A stretch of DNA of 64,000 bases from Bacillus sp. ISL-41 (GTDB lineage Bacteria > Bacillota > Bacilli > Bacillales > Cytobacillaceae): the NCBI RefSeq assembly GCF_018613235.1, contig NZ_JAGGQP010000030.1:172554-236553 (forward strand). The letters run 5' to 3'. Within the stretch, counting starts at the first letter, position 1, and each line of letters begins with the position of its first letter. The notes below the pieces were generated by a model. It made no database searches, was not told the DNA's origin, and saw nothing but the letters and a program-made list of their open reading frames with translations. The position numbers and the translations under genes were made by a program. Below are positions 57,195-64,000 of this stretch, in pieces.

Positions 57195-59361
57195 TTTTAG
57201 AAAAGTCCGTTTGTTTGCTGAGGAGAAGGAAGTCAGCAAGGAACAAGTGAATCAGCACATACAGGAGAACATCGATGATTTGTTATTTGAAACGAATGAG
57301 CAGATCAAGGTGAAACCAGTGTATACGAAAGAAGATGTAAAGGACTCAGAACATATGGAAGGCATGCCTGGCCTCCCTCCTTATACGAGGGGACCATATC
57401 CAGCAATGTATGTCAACCGGCCATGGACGGTAAGGCAGTATGCAGGTTTTTCGACTGCGGAGGAAAGCAACGCATTCTACAGGCGAAACCTTGCAATGGG
57501 CCAAAAGGGCTTGTCTGTTGCCTTTGACCTGGCAACGCACAGGGGATATGATTCTGACCATCCCCGGGTTGAGGGTGACGTCGGGAAAGCGGGAGTAGCG
57601 ATTGACTCCATTTTAGATATGAAAATTCTGTTCGACGGAATCCCGCTTGACCAGATGTCTGTATCCATGACTATGAATGGTGCAGTGCTGCCCATCATGG
57701 CGTTCTTCATCGTGACGGCCGAGGAACAGGGCGTAACACAGGATCAATTATCAGGGACGATTCAAAACGACATCCTGAAGGAGTATATGGTCCGGAACAC
57801 GTACATTTACCCGCCGGAAATGTCGATGAAGATCATTGCCGATATTTTTGAGTACACATCAAAATATATGCCAAAATTCAACTCAATCAGTATTTCAGGC
57901 TATCATATGCAGGAAGCGGGTGCTCCAGCGGATATCGAATTGGCGTACACGCTCGCGGATGGTCTTGAATATGTAAGAACTGGCCTTAAGGCTGGAATCG
58001 ATATTGACTCATTCGCACCACGGCTAAGCTTCTTCTGGGCAATCGGTATGAATTATTTCATGGAAGTGGCCAAGATGAGGGCTGCACGCTTTATTTGGGC
58101 AAAAATGATCAAGACATTCAATCCGAAAAATGAAAAGTCGATGGCTTTGAGGACTCATTCGCAAACATCCGGATGGAGTTTGACTGAACAGGATCCATAT
58201 AATAATGTCATTCGAACGTTGGTAGAGGCACATGCAGCGGCAATGGGCCACACTCAATCATTGCATACCAATGCACTGGATGAAGCAATTGCGCTGCCGA
58301 CCGATTTTTCCGCACGCATTGCCCGCAATACACAACTATTTCTTCAGGAAGAAACCGGGATTACGAAGGTCATTGATCCATGGGCAGGCAGTTACTATGT
58401 TGAGAGCCTGACAAATGCATTGATCGAGCGTGCCTGGGAGCATATCGAAGAAATCGAAAGTCTTGGCGGGATGGCGAAAGCAATTGAGACCGGACTTCCT
58501 AAAATGAGGATTGAAGAAGCAGCGGCAAGGCGCCAGGCACAGATTGACTCTGGAAAAGAAACGATCATCGGCGTGAATAAATTTAAGCTGGACCAGGAGG
58601 ATCCACTGGAAATTCTCGATATTGATAATACAGCCGTCCGTGCGAAACAGCTTGAAAGGCTCAAACAGCTGAAAGAAAACCGCAATGATGAAAAAGCCCA
58701 GGAAGCTCTAAATGATCTAGCGAGGGCAGCAGAAACAGGCGAAGGCAACCTGTTGGAATATGCGGTAAGGGCTGCACGCGAAAGGGCGACACTTGGAGAA
58801 ATTTCTGATGCAATTGAAAAGGCAGCTGGAAGGCATAAAGCAATCATCCGATCAGTCAGCGGAGTGTATAGCACAGCGTTCACAAATGGGGAGGAAATTG
58901 CCGAGGTGCAGCAAATGACTGAGGAATTCCTTGAAAATGAAGGACGCAGGCCGCGAATCATGATTGCGAAAATGGGACAGGATGGACATGACCGCGGAGC
59001 AAAGGTCATTTCAACCGCTTTCGCTGATTTAGGTTTCGACGTAGATATTGGCCCGCTCTTCCAAACGCCTGAAGAAACAGCGATCCAGGCAGTTGAAAAT
59101 GATGTCCATGCGATCGGGATCAGCTCATTGGCAGCTGGACATAAAACATTATTGCCGCAGCTTGTAAAGGAGCTAATAAAATTAGGCCGGGAGGATATTG
59201 TCGTCATAGTTGGAGGGGTCATCCCTGCCCAGGATTATCAATTCCTTTACGATAACGGAGCAAGTGCGATTTTTGGACCTGGAACGGTCATTCCAGTTGC
59301 GGCACAAAAGGTCTTACGGACCATTTATGAGCGTCTGGGCTATGAGGAAGTGTCCAGTTAA
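57181..59361 (+). CDS. mutB: Methylmalonyl-CoA mutase large (alpha) subunit
   Basis: MutB (726 residues) isomerises methylmalonyl-CoA to succinyl-CoA with adenosylcobalamin. The substrate barrel shows [20 protein letters not shown] and [16 protein letters not shown]. The C-terminal cobalamin-binding domain has [17 protein letters not shown] (DxHxxG with the lower ligand histidine) and [17 protein letters not shown]. The ATG at 57181 follows GGAGGTGGGAG and lies inside the end of mutA. Together with bkd it lets the propionyl-CoA from valine and isoleucine enter the TCA cycle, provided a propionyl-CoA carboxylase exists elsewhere. Confidence 0.97.
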   Translation: MQKPDFRKVRLFAEEKEVSKEQVNQHIQENIDDLLFETNEQIKVKPVYTKEDVKDSEHMEGMPGLPPYTRGPYPAMYVNRPWTVRQYAGFSTAEESNAFYRRNLAMGQKGLSVAFDLATHRGYDSDHPRVEGDVGKAGVAIDSILDMKILFDGIPLDQMSVSMTMNGAVLPIMAFFIVTAEEQGVTQDQLSGTIQNDILKEYMVRNTYIYPPEMSMKIIADIFEYTSKYMPKFNSISISGYHMQEAGAPADIELAYTLADGLEYVRTGLKAGIDIDSFAPRLSFFWAIGMNYFMEVAKMRAARFIWAKMIKTFNPKNEKSMALRTHSQTSGWSLTEQDPYNNVIRTLVEAHAAAMGHTQSLHTNALDEAIALPTDFSARIARNTQLFLQEETGITKVIDPWAGSYYVESLTNALIERAWEHIEEIESLGGMAKAIETGLPKMRIEEAAARRQAQIDSGKETIIGVNKFKLDQEDPLEILDIDNTAVRAKQLERLKQLKENRNDEKAQEALNDLARAAETGEGNLLEYAVRAARERATLGEISDAIEKAAGRHKAIIRSVSGVYSTAFTNGEEIAEVQQMTEEFLENEGRRPRIMIAKMGQDGHDRGAKVISTAFADLGFDVDIGPLFQTPEETAIQAVENDVHAIGISSLAAGHKTLLPQLVKELIKLGREDIVVIVGGVIPAQDYQFLYDNGASAIFGPGTVIPVAAQKVLRTIYERLGYEEVSS

Positions 59362-60488
59362 TGGCAGATGAGAAAAAGCCGGAATGGTTCGAACCAGGAA
59401 AGGCTGATTCGTTTTCAAGTGTTGTAAAGCCTGGAGTGGCGGGTGTAAATGCCGATAGACCTGCAGCGAAAGCCGGACGTTTTGTTAAGAAAAAAAATAC
59501 TCCCAGCTTGGATCCGATGTCACTTGCGGATGAAATCAAGACCGGGGGCAGGACAGCACTGGCAAAAGGGATTACATTGATTGAAAGCAATGCTGAGCAT
59601 GACTTTCACACGGCCCAAACCCTCCTGCATAAGCTTTTGCCTGAATCAGGACGCTCCATCAGGATTGGAATCACAGGTGTTCCTGGTGCTGGCAAGAGCA
59701 CGTTTATCGAGAGTTTTGGCAGCTATTTATGCGATAGAGGGCATAAGGTTGCGGTTCTTGCGGTTGATCCGACCTCCAGCCTGACTGGAGGGAGCATTCT
59801 TGGCGATAAAACGAGGATGGAAAAGCTGGCGCGGAATCCACGGGCATTCATCCGGCCATCACCTTCGGGAGGAAAGCTTGGTGGTGTCCACCGGAAAACA
59901 CGGGAAACGATGCTTTTATGTGAAGCAGCCGGCTTCGATGTCATACTGGTTGAAACGGTAGGGGTAGGCCAAAGTGAGGTTATTGTCAGGGATATGGTCG
60001 ATTTCTTCATGCTCCTCGTCCTGACAGGTGCCGGCGATGAACTTCAGGGAATGAAAAAAGGAATCATGGAGCTTGCGGATGCGGTGATTGTCAATAAGGC
60101 AGATGGACAAAATGAACAATCAGCGAAAAAGACGAAAGAAGAGTATAACCGGATCCTTCATTTCCTTCAGCCTGCGACAAAAGGCTGGCAGACAGCTGCC
60201 ATGACCAGTTCAGCGATTCAGAACAAAGGTATTGATGAAATCTGGGAAACGATCACTGCCTTTGAACAGTTGACGAAAAAAAGCGGGGCCTTTGATGAAA
60301 GAAGAAGATTCCAGACAAAAGAGTGGCTGAATGATATGATCATCGATCAGCTTCAGATGAATTTTTTCCAACATCCTGCAATTAAGAGTTTGCTTCCAAA
60401 AGTAGAAAACGAAGTTATTTCGGGAAACAGGCCCGTTGCATCTGGAGTCGATGAGTTATTCAAAGCCTTTTTCGAGGCGAAAAAATAA
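59361..60488 (+). CDS. meaB: Methylmalonyl-CoA mutase chaperone GTPase MeaB
   Basis: MeaB (375 residues) is the G3E-type GTPase that gates cofactor loading and protects methylmalonyl-CoA mutase from inactivation. Walker A GITGVPGAGKSTFIESFG, switch region VDPTSSLTGGSILGDKTRM, ETVGVGQSE and the guanine motif NKADG are present. Its ATG shares a base with the mutB stop codon, so translation is coupled. The gene is often annotated argK or as a LAO/AO transport ATPase; the context supports MeaB. Confidence 0.95.
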   Translation: MADEKKPEWFEPGKADSFSSVVKPGVAGVNADRPAAKAGRFVKKKNTPSLDPMSLADEIKTGGRTALAKGITLIESNAEHDFHTAQTLLHKLLPESGRSIRIGITGVPGAGKSTFIESFGSYLCDRGHKVAVLAVDPTSSLTGGSILGDKTRMEKLARNPRAFIRPSPSGGKLGGVHRKTRETMLLCEAAGFDVILVETVGVGQSEVIVRDMVDFFMLLVLTGAGDELQGMKKGIMELADAVIVNKADGQNEQSAKKTKEEYNRILHFLQPATKGWQTAAMTSSAIQNKGIDEIWETITAFEQLTKKSGAFDERRRFQTKEWLNDMIIDQLQMNFFQHPAIKSLLPKVENEVISGNRPVASGVDELFKAFFEAKK

Positions 60489-60515
60489 GCTGTCCGATCT
60501 GGACAGCTTTTTATT
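60487..60515 (+). terminator. Terminator of mutA-mutB-meaB
   Basis: AAGCTGTCC (60487-60495) pairs with GGACAGCTT (60501-60509), followed by T residues; the stem includes the meaB stop codon. Confidence 0.88.
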
Positions 60516-60520
60516 ATTAC

Positions 60521-60553
60521 AAAAAAAGCGGACAACGGAATGTTCCGTTGTCC
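60521..60553 (-). terminator. Terminator-like hairpin, minus strand
   Basis: GGACAACGGAA (60530-60540) and TTCCGTTGTCC (60543-60553) form a perfect 11-bp stem with a two-base loop. Read leftward it is followed by GCTTTTTTT, so it would end leftward transcription, yet no leftward gene is visible to the right. Confidence 0.65.
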
Positions 60554-60701
60554 TTCATCTAGGGAGTTTAGGGGTATGGATCTAGCTGTATTGTTACCTT
60601 TCCCGGAATTCCTGAGAGTTAAACATACTTTGAAAAATTTATTTTAATTGGTATCATGTATTTATGTACCAGTTATTTTTCAGCAGAGGAGAGATCGAAC
60701 G

Positions 60702-61139
60702 ATGAGCATGGATTTCAATTTTTTCATGAACGATGTAGTCCGCCAGGCACGCCAGGAAATCGTGGCAGCTGGATATACAGAATTAACAACGAGTGAGGAA
60801 GTAGAACAAGCATTGGCTAAAGAAGGCACAACACTTGTCATGGTAAACTCAGTTTGCGGTTGCGCCGGAGGCATTGCCCGTCCTGCAGCAGCACATGCTG
60901 TTCATTATGATAAGCGCCCAGATAATCTTGTGACTGTTTTCGCCGGCCAGGATAAAGAGGCAACAGAAAAAGCACGAAGCTATTTTACGGGCTACCCGCC
61001 ATCATCTCCATCTTTCGCATTGTTGAAGGACGGCAAGCTTTGCAAAATGGTCGAACGCCATGAAATCGAAGGCCACGACCCAATGCAAGTAGTGAACAAA
61101 CTGCAAAATGCATTCGAAGAATATTGCGAAGAAATATAA
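60702..61139 (+). CDS. brxB: Bacilliredoxin BrxB (YqiW)
   Basis: BrxB (145 residues) removes bacillithiol from mixed disulfides on proteins under oxidative stress. The active site is the CGC motif in [15 protein letters not shown], and the thioredoxin-like fold continues with [19 protein letters not shown] at 60702 with AGAGGAGAG upstream; the frame extends 5' without support. Located between the bkd/mut block and artPQR, as YqiW is in B. subtilis. Confidence 0.93.
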   Translation: MSMDFNFFMNDVVRQARQEIVAAGYTELTTSEEVEQALAKEGTTLVMVNSVCGCAGGIARPAAAHAVHYDKRPDNLVTVFAGQDKEATEKARSYFTGYPPSSPSFALLKDGKLCKMVERHEIEGHDPMQVVNKLQNAFEEYCEEI

Positions 61140-61146
61140 TTACTGA

Positions 61147-61177
61147 AGAATCCCGTTATGTCGGGGTTCTTTTTTTG
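61147..61177 (+). terminator. Terminator of brxB
   Basis: GAATCCCG (61148-61155) pairs with CGGGGTTC (61162-61169) and is followed by TTTTTTTG. Confidence 0.88.
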
Positions 61178-61181
61178 TTGG

Positions 61182-61250
61182 TAAAATACATTTTATTTAT
61201 ATTTAAAAATATTATTGCATATTTATTAATATGTGTTAAAATACATTTTA
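61182..61250. promoter_or_regulatory. Operator-like dyads and a candidate ARG box upstream of artP
   Basis: TAAAATACATTTTA, a dyad centred on AC, occurs identically at 61182-61195 and 61237-61250. Between them, 61214-61231 read on the minus strand is TATTAATAAATATGCAAT, which matches 15 of 18 positions of the B. subtilis ARG box CATGAATAAAAATKCAAK as I recall it. ArgR/AhrC is encoded in this window, and artPQR is an arginine-type transporter. The whole 61178-61357 stretch is very AT-rich. Confidence 0.5.
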
Positions 61251-61357
61251 GTTAATAATTATTAGTTGTTATGCAGAAAATTATTAGTTTAATAGCTGAT
61301 ATATTAATAAACTTGTATAAAATTATAGAATGAACATTATAGGGGGAAAACAAACAA

Positions 61358-62149
61358 ATGAAAAAAGTAATTTCAGTTTTTATGATGAGCGTCTTATTAA
61401 TGGGTATTCTCGCTGCATGCGGGACAAGCACTGAAAAAACATCCGGTGCCGGCGGTGAGGAAAAGAAGGTCCTAACAATGGGGACTTCAGCTGACTATCC
61501 TCCGTTTGAATATGTGGAAACAGCTACAAGTGATGAAATCATTGGTTTTGACGTAGATCTGGCAAATCTGATTGCAAGTGAATTAGGGTATGAAGTGGAA
61601 ATTAAGGATATGGACTTTAACGGCCTTATCGGTGCAATCCAGGCGGATCGCGTTGATTTTGTCATGGCAGGTATGACTCCAACTCCAGAACGTAAAGAAA
61701 ACGTTGACTTCACTGATGTTTACTATACAGCGAAGCATATGATTGTTTCTGCTAAAGACAGCAACATCAAATCAATCGAAGATCTAAAAGGAAAGACTGT
61801 TGGTGTCCAGCTATCGTCGATCCAGGAAGAAGAAGCTGAAAAAATTGCCGAGACAGTAGAAATCAAGATTGAGAAACGCACAAGGATCCCTGAATTGGTA
61901 CAGGAGATCAAAGCTGGACGTATTGATGCAGCGATTATTGAAGATACAGTGGCAGAAGGGTACTTCAAGAATAATCCTGATCTTGCTGGATTTACGATTG
62001 ATGATGGAAGCGAAGAAGAAGCCGGTTCAGCCATCGCGTTCCCTAAAGGAAGTAAGCTGACAGAGGAATTCAACAGGGTTCTGAAAGAAAAAATGGAAAA
62101 CGGCGAAGTAGACAAATTGATCGTTAAATGGTTTGGCGGAGAAAAGTAA
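61358..62149 (+). CDS. artP: Arginine-type ABC transporter substrate-binding lipoprotein
   Basis: A 263-residue solute-binding protein of the polar amino acid family. The lipoprotein signal ends in LMGILAACGTS (lipobox LAAC). The mature part has GTSADYPPFEYVE, IIGFDVDLANLIASELGYEV, VMAGMTPTPERKENVDFTD and TVGVQLSSIQEE, close to B. subtilis ArtP (YqiX). AGGGGG precedes the ATG. The substrate is most likely arginine, by homology and by position after yqiW; other basic amino acids are possible. Confidence 0.92.
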   Translation: MKKVISVFMMSVLLMGILAACGTSTEKTSGAGGEEKKVLTMGTSADYPPFEYVETATSDEIIGFDVDLANLIASELGYEVEIKDMDFNGLIGAIQADRVDFVMAGMTPTPERKENVDFTDVYYTAKHMIVSAKDSNIKSIEDLKGKTVGVQLSSIQEEEAEKIAETVEIKIEKRTRIPELVQEIKAGRIDAAIIEDTVAEGYFKNNPDLAGFTIDDGSEEEAGSAIAFPKGSKLTEEFNRVLKEKMENGEVDKLIVKWFGGEK

Positions 62150-62160
62150 GAATCAAAAAC

Positions 62161-62193
62161 AGGCGTTCAGAATGCTAATGTCTTCTGGGCGCC
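62161..62193 (+). other. Intercistronic hairpin artP-artQ
   Basis: AGGCGTTCAGAA (62161-62172) pairs with TTCTGGGCGCCT (62182-62193) with two G-U pairs. Only a short T-rich tail follows. Such hairpins after binding-protein genes usually raise the level of the binding protein over the permease by partial termination or 3' protection. Confidence 0.7.
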
Positions 62194-62233
62194 TTTCTCC
62201 TTCATGAAATAGACAGAGAGGGCTGTTAAGAAT

Positions 62234-62893
62234 ATGGATCTAGATTTTACCGCCATCCTTCCTTCGTTGCCATATATCCTGAAGGGAATTGGCGTCACAC
62301 TGAAAATAGTATTGGTAGCAGGGCTTCTGGGCTTTGCATTTGGAATCATCCTTGCAATCTTAAAAATTAGCAAATACAAGGCGCTCCATTGGTTCGCAGA
62401 TGTTTATACATCCATTTTTCGCGGCACTCCGCTCATTTTGCAATTGATGATCATTTATTACGGAGCTCCACAGATTATCGGCTTTGAAATATCATCCTAC
62501 ACTGCCGCGGTGGCGTCTTTCTCTTTGAATTCGGCTGCATATATATCAGAAATCATTCGGGCTGGAATTTTAGCGGTGGATAAAGGACAGAAAGAAGCAG
62601 CGATGGCTCTTGGGGTTCCCGGAAATCGTATGATGCAGGACATCATCCTGCCGCAGGCTTTAAAAAATATTCTGCCTGCATTGATGAATGAATTTATCAC
62701 CCTGACGAAGGAATCGGCGATTGTAACGGTTATTGCAGCAAATGATATTATGCGGAGAGCGTATATTGTTGGCGGGGAGCAGTATAGATTTTTTGAGCCG
62801 TTTATTTTTGCCGGCCTAATCTATTATCTCATGGTCATCTCCTTGACATTCATTGGCAAGCTGGTTGAAAGGAGAATGAGACAAAGTGATTAA
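62234..62893 (+). CDS. artQ: Arginine-type ABC transporter permease
   Basis: A 219-residue HisM-family permease with about five membrane segments ([56 protein letters not shown]). The coupling motif is [20 protein letters not shown], and [15 protein letters not shown] is the usual N-terminal signature. The start at 62234 has a weak, distant AGAGAGGG site. Its end overlaps artR by 8 bases. Confidence 0.93.
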   Translation: MDLDFTAILPSLPYILKGIGVTLKIVLVAGLLGFAFGIILAILKISKYKALHWFADVYTSIFRGTPLILQLMIIYYGAPQIIGFEISSYTAAVASFSLNSAAYISEIIRAGILAVDKGQKEAAMALGVPGNRMMQDIILPQALKNILPALMNEFITLTKESAIVTVIAANDIMRRAYIVGGEQYRFFEPFIFAGLIYYLMVISLTFIGKLVERRMRQSD

Positions 62894-63608
62894 AGTACAA
62901 AACCTTCATAAATCATTTGGCAAGCTGGAAGTTCTAAAGGGAATCACAACTACAATCGAAAACGGTGAAGTTGTTGCCATCATCGGGCCATCAGGTTCAG
63001 GGAAATCGACTTTCCTCCGCTGCCTTAATTTGCTTGAACAGCCGACAAGCGGCCAGATCATGATTGGCTCAGATGATATTACCGACAAGAAAACGAATAT
63101 TATGAAAGTCCGTGAAAATGTGGGAATGGTGTTCCAGCACTTTCACCTTTTCCCGCATATGACCGTGCTGCAAAACATTACGTATGCACCGATAAAGGTT
63201 AAAGGGACGGGGAAGGCTGAAGCCGATAAACATGGACTGGAGCTTCTTAAAAAAGTAGGACTCTCCGAAAAGGCAAATGAATATCCGAACAGGCTGTCTG
63301 GAGGCCAAAAGCAGCGGGTAGCAATCGCCAGGGCTCTTGCAATGAACCCTGAAGTCATGCTGTTCGACGAACCAACCTCCGCATTGGATCCGGAAATGGT
63401 CAAAGAGGTGCTTGAGGTTATGAAGTCACTGGCCCATACCGGAATGACAATGGCGATCGTCACACATGAAATGGGCTTTGCCCGTGAAGTCGCCGATCGA
63501 GTACTTTTCCTCGATGACGGGGTATTGGTCGAGGATGCCCCTCCAGCAGAATTCTTCAGCAGCCCGAAGAGCAACAGGGCAAAAGAGTTCCTTGAAAAAA
63601 TGCTGTAA
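62886..63608 (+). CDS. artR: Arginine-type ABC transporter ATP-binding protein
   Basis: A 240-residue ABC ATPase. Walker [22 protein letters not shown] loop [13 protein letters not shown], signature [19 protein letters not shown], Walker [15 protein letters not shown] and the H-loop VTHEM are all intact. The start is GTG at 62886, after GAAAGGAGAATG, overlapping the end of artQ. Last gene of the transporter operon. Confidence 0.95.
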   Translation: MIKVQNLHKSFGKLEVLKGITTTIENGEVVAIIGPSGSGKSTFLRCLNLLEQPTSGQIMIGSDDITDKKTNIMKVRENVGMVFQHFHLFPHMTVLQNITYAPIKVKGTGKAEADKHGLELLKKVGLSEKANEYPNRLSGGQKQRVAIARALAMNPEVMLFDEPTSALDPEMVKEVLEVMKSLAHTGMTMAIVTHEMGFAREVADRVLFLDDGVLVEDAPPAEFFSSPKSNRAKEFLEKML

Positions 63609-63656
63609 GACACTAGCCTTGCTTTTATAATGGATGACGAATCTGATAAACTAATG

Positions 63657-63692
63657 GATGATCATATCAAAAATGGTATGGTCATCTTTTTA
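63657..63692 (+). terminator. Terminator of artPQR
   Basis: GATGATCATAT (from 63657) pairs with GTATGGTCATC (63676-63686) allowing wobble pairs, followed by TTTTTATTTT. Confidence 0.8.
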
Positions 63693-63750
63693 TTTTCTTA
63701 GGAAATTATAAAATTATTAGCTGTGAATAACTACATGTAGTTTTCTTAAT

Positions 63751-64000
63751 CCAGCTCCAGCGCCTAGCCCCTCGAGTCGCTTGTCTAGTGTCGCCTCCTA
63801 GAAACTCCGAAACTTCAACTCCGCAGGCAGAAGCAAAAAGCGCTTCTTTGTCGGAGTCTCCAGTTTCTGCGTTTCTGAACAGTCGGCTATACTTTTCGAG
63901 TTCGGTCCGCCCAATGAAGTCAAAGAACGACTTCACCGATCGGCCCTCCAGCGCTTGTCAGAGTTGGGGAGTCGCCTCCACTTTTCGATTTGTCTAGTGT
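63751..64000. repeat. Dispersed intergenic repeat at the window edge
   Basis: Non-coding sequence starting CCAGCTCCAGCGCCTAGCCC, with GAAGTCAAAGAACGACTTC (a near-perfect hairpin near 63916) and CCCTCCAGCGCTTGTC. This pattern resembles a dispersed Bacillaceae intergenic repeat that I recognise from memory. TTGTCTAGTGT occurs near 63782 and again at the last bases of the window, so a longer direct repeat may continue beyond the edge. Confidence 0.6.

Noticed and set aside
58395..59222. 275-codon open frame on the minus strand
   Set aside because: It lies entirely antisense to the cobalamin domain of mutB, is rich in Ser/Ala/Pro as expected of a codon shadow, and has no ribosome binding site.
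1..64000. tRNA, rRNA, prophage or insertion-sequence transposase genes
   Set aside because: None were recognised; every large frame is accounted for by a chromosomal gene, and the only mobile DNA seen is the group I introns and small repeats.

Overview
The window is a chromosomal stretch of a low-GC, endospore-forming Bacillaceae bacterium (Bacillus/Mesobacillus/Cytobacillus-like). The evidence is a near-complete spoIIIA operon, spoIVB and spo0A, a spore photoproduct lyase, and gene order that follows the Bacillus subtilis yqzE-yqhG-yqhH-gcvT ... efp-spoIIIA-accBC-nusB-folD-xseAB-ispA-dxs-argR-recN-spoIVB-spo0A-bkd-yqiW-art block almost gene for gene. The species cannot be fixed from this sequence alone.

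Layout. 1-2.7 kb: yqzE, then yqhG and yqhH on the minus strand. 2.9-7.1 kb: tandem glycine riboswitch and gcvT-gcvPA-gcvPB. 7.3-8.7 kb: rhodanese yqhL and octanoyltransferase lipM. 8.8-13.1 kb: a coenzyme-B12-dependent (class II) ribonucleotide reductase gene, nrdJ, preceded by two NrdR-type boxes. It is cut into three exons by two group I introns that flank a 30-nt exon, and the first intron encodes a LAGLIDADG endonuclease. 13.1-20.5 kb: repeat element, splB, patatin, yqhP, yqhR, aroQ, Xaa-Pro peptidase, efp, a rhodanese lipoprotein, a SIMPL protein and a probable small hidden gene. 20.7-25.9 kb: spoIIIAA-AH behind a sigma-E-like promoter. 25.9-27.4 kb: a chemoreceptor on the minus strand. 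27.6-36.5 kb: accBC, yqhY, nusB, folD, xseAB, ispA, dxs. 36.5-43 kb: tlyA-type methyltransferase, argR, recN, spoIVB and spo0A with its sigma-H promoter and 0A boxes. 43.2-44.4 kb: yycC, glycerophosphodiesterase, DUF2627 protein. 44.6-60.5 kb: bkdR, a sigma-54 promoter and ptb-bcd-buk-lpdV-bkdAA-bkdAB-bkdB, followed by mutA-mutB-meaB. 60.7-63.6 kb: brxB and the arginine-type ABC transporter artPQR. The window ends in intergenic repeat sequence.

How the genes fit together. The bkd genes oxidise branched-chain keto acids. Valine and isoleucine give propionyl-CoA, which methylmalonyl-CoA mutase (mutAB, protected by MeaB) can feed into succinyl-CoA, so the mut genes are a logical extension of the bkd locus. 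LipM makes the octanoyl groups used for the lipoyl domains of BkdB and of the glycine cleavage system. Both nrdJ and mutB need cobalamin, so the strain relies on B12 in two places. ArgR (AhrC) encoded here may act on the artPQR promoter seen at the end of the window.

The most unusual item is the doubly interrupted nrdJ. Both introns show P, Q, R and S core elements, a perfect 6-bp guide pairing with a terminal U-G at each 5' splice site, and a terminal G. Removing both restores an unbroken 852-residue protein. Other points worth a look are a 52-bp tandem repeat family at two loci, two families of small inverted-repeat-ended elements (one copy lies inside the bkd operon), an apparent ATT start codon in spoIIIAD, and a 50-codon TTG-start reading frame upstream of spoIIIA.
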